DNA from: Chiridota heheva
Lineage: Eukaryota > Echinodermata > Holothuroidea > Apodida > Chiridotidae
DNA length: 64,000 bases
Assembly: GCA_020152595.1 (NCBI GenBank)
Contig: JAIGNY010001194.1
Location: 472,001-536,000, forward strand
Reading direction: 5' to 3'
Within the stretch, counting starts at the first letter, position 1. Each line of letters opens with the position of its first letter. The notes under the pieces are model-generated. The model was not told where the DNA came from and did no database searches. It worked only from the letters and a program-made list of their open reading frames with translations. Made by a program: the position numbers and the translations under genes. Positions 63,659 through 64,000 of the stretch are shown here, one piece after another.

Positions 63659-64000
63659 TTAGTTACCAACACTGATACATTCAAACAAATTTTAGATTGT
63701 CGGGATTGATTTAGATATGTATACATTACATTATCTATGACATATTTCATGTCATAGGAGAATCCAACGTCTTACCCCATCAATTTTCACTAGAATGGCG
63801 AAGCTCGTTGTGTGATTACAATAACATTTCACCACAGATCTGTTGTCGTACACCTTAAAACACCCATCAGTGCTCCAGAGCTCTGTTTGTGTGCATGCGC
63901 TTTACAGATAAGAAATAAAAGAATATATTTTGTCAGTATTGGTAAAGGTTCAGTGCCTGCATGACTATGATAAACATGTATATGGTGCGTGGACAATAGC
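63659..64000. other. right edge, nothing recognised
   Basis: No exon or repeat identified. Confidence 0.4.

Overview
This is a window of an animal nuclear genome. It is AT-rich, full of microsatellites and dispersed repeats, and its genes are split by GT-AG introns that long-ORF searches miss. The gene families (a TCAF/M60-like protein, a C-type lectin, a family B2-like GPCR), a CR1-clade LINE and several tRNA-derived SINEs fit a marine invertebrate. An echinoderm or another invertebrate deuterostome is my best guess, but no species-specific marker was seen. Apart from the TCAF-like gene, most long ORFs are artefacts of microsatellites, minisatellites or repeats.

Four host genes can be supported. 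(1) A four-exon secreted C-type lectin lies on the minus strand (9170 to 3019). I assembled it by eye, and all three intron phases agree. Its introns hold a SINE, a roughly 240-280 bp inverted repeat and a 651-bp trinucleotide array. (2) A TCAF-like protein with a peptidase M60 domain lies on the plus strand (21558-24304). It is essentially one exon, has an intact HELGH...E metal site, and carries one apparent -1 frameshift near its N-terminus. (3) A terminal coding exon of an unrecognised acidic protein lies on the minus strand (36510-36295). (4) The seven-transmembrane core of an adhesion-type GPCR lies on the minus strand (62471 to about 51161). It has about one helix per exon, eight exons join with consistent phase, and a ninth (the tail) is tentative. 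Its ectodomain must lie beyond the right edge of the window.

Mobile DNA fills much of the rest. There is a decayed CR1-type LINE (42868-45978) with a 2A-like motif near its start, four frame shifts, two stops and a dead YADG active site. An internally deleted LINE relic lies at 63177-63658. Three SINE families have recognisable tRNA heads. Three copies of a TTAA-flanked MITE, one hAT-like MITE with an 8-bp target duplication, one TA-flanked MITE and two foldback elements are also present. One SINE copy (38885-39832) carries a 12-bp minisatellite of about 570 bp that seems to have grown from a motif still single-copy in its sister at 6.4 kb.

Region by region: 1-1.5 kb microsatellites; 2.8-9.2 kb lectin gene; 9.2-20 kb gene-poor with tandem arrays; 20.4-24.3 kb TCAF-like promoter and gene; 25-36 kb tandem repeats and MITEs; 36.3-39.8 kb acidic exon, foldback element and minisatellite-bearing SINE; 41.7-42.1 kb TA microsatellite; 42.9-46 kb LINE; 48-49.7 kb foldback and tandem duplication; 51-62.5 kb GPCR; 63.2-63.7 kb LINE relic. 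The genes do not form a functional cluster that I can recognise, and I saw no novel multi-gene system.
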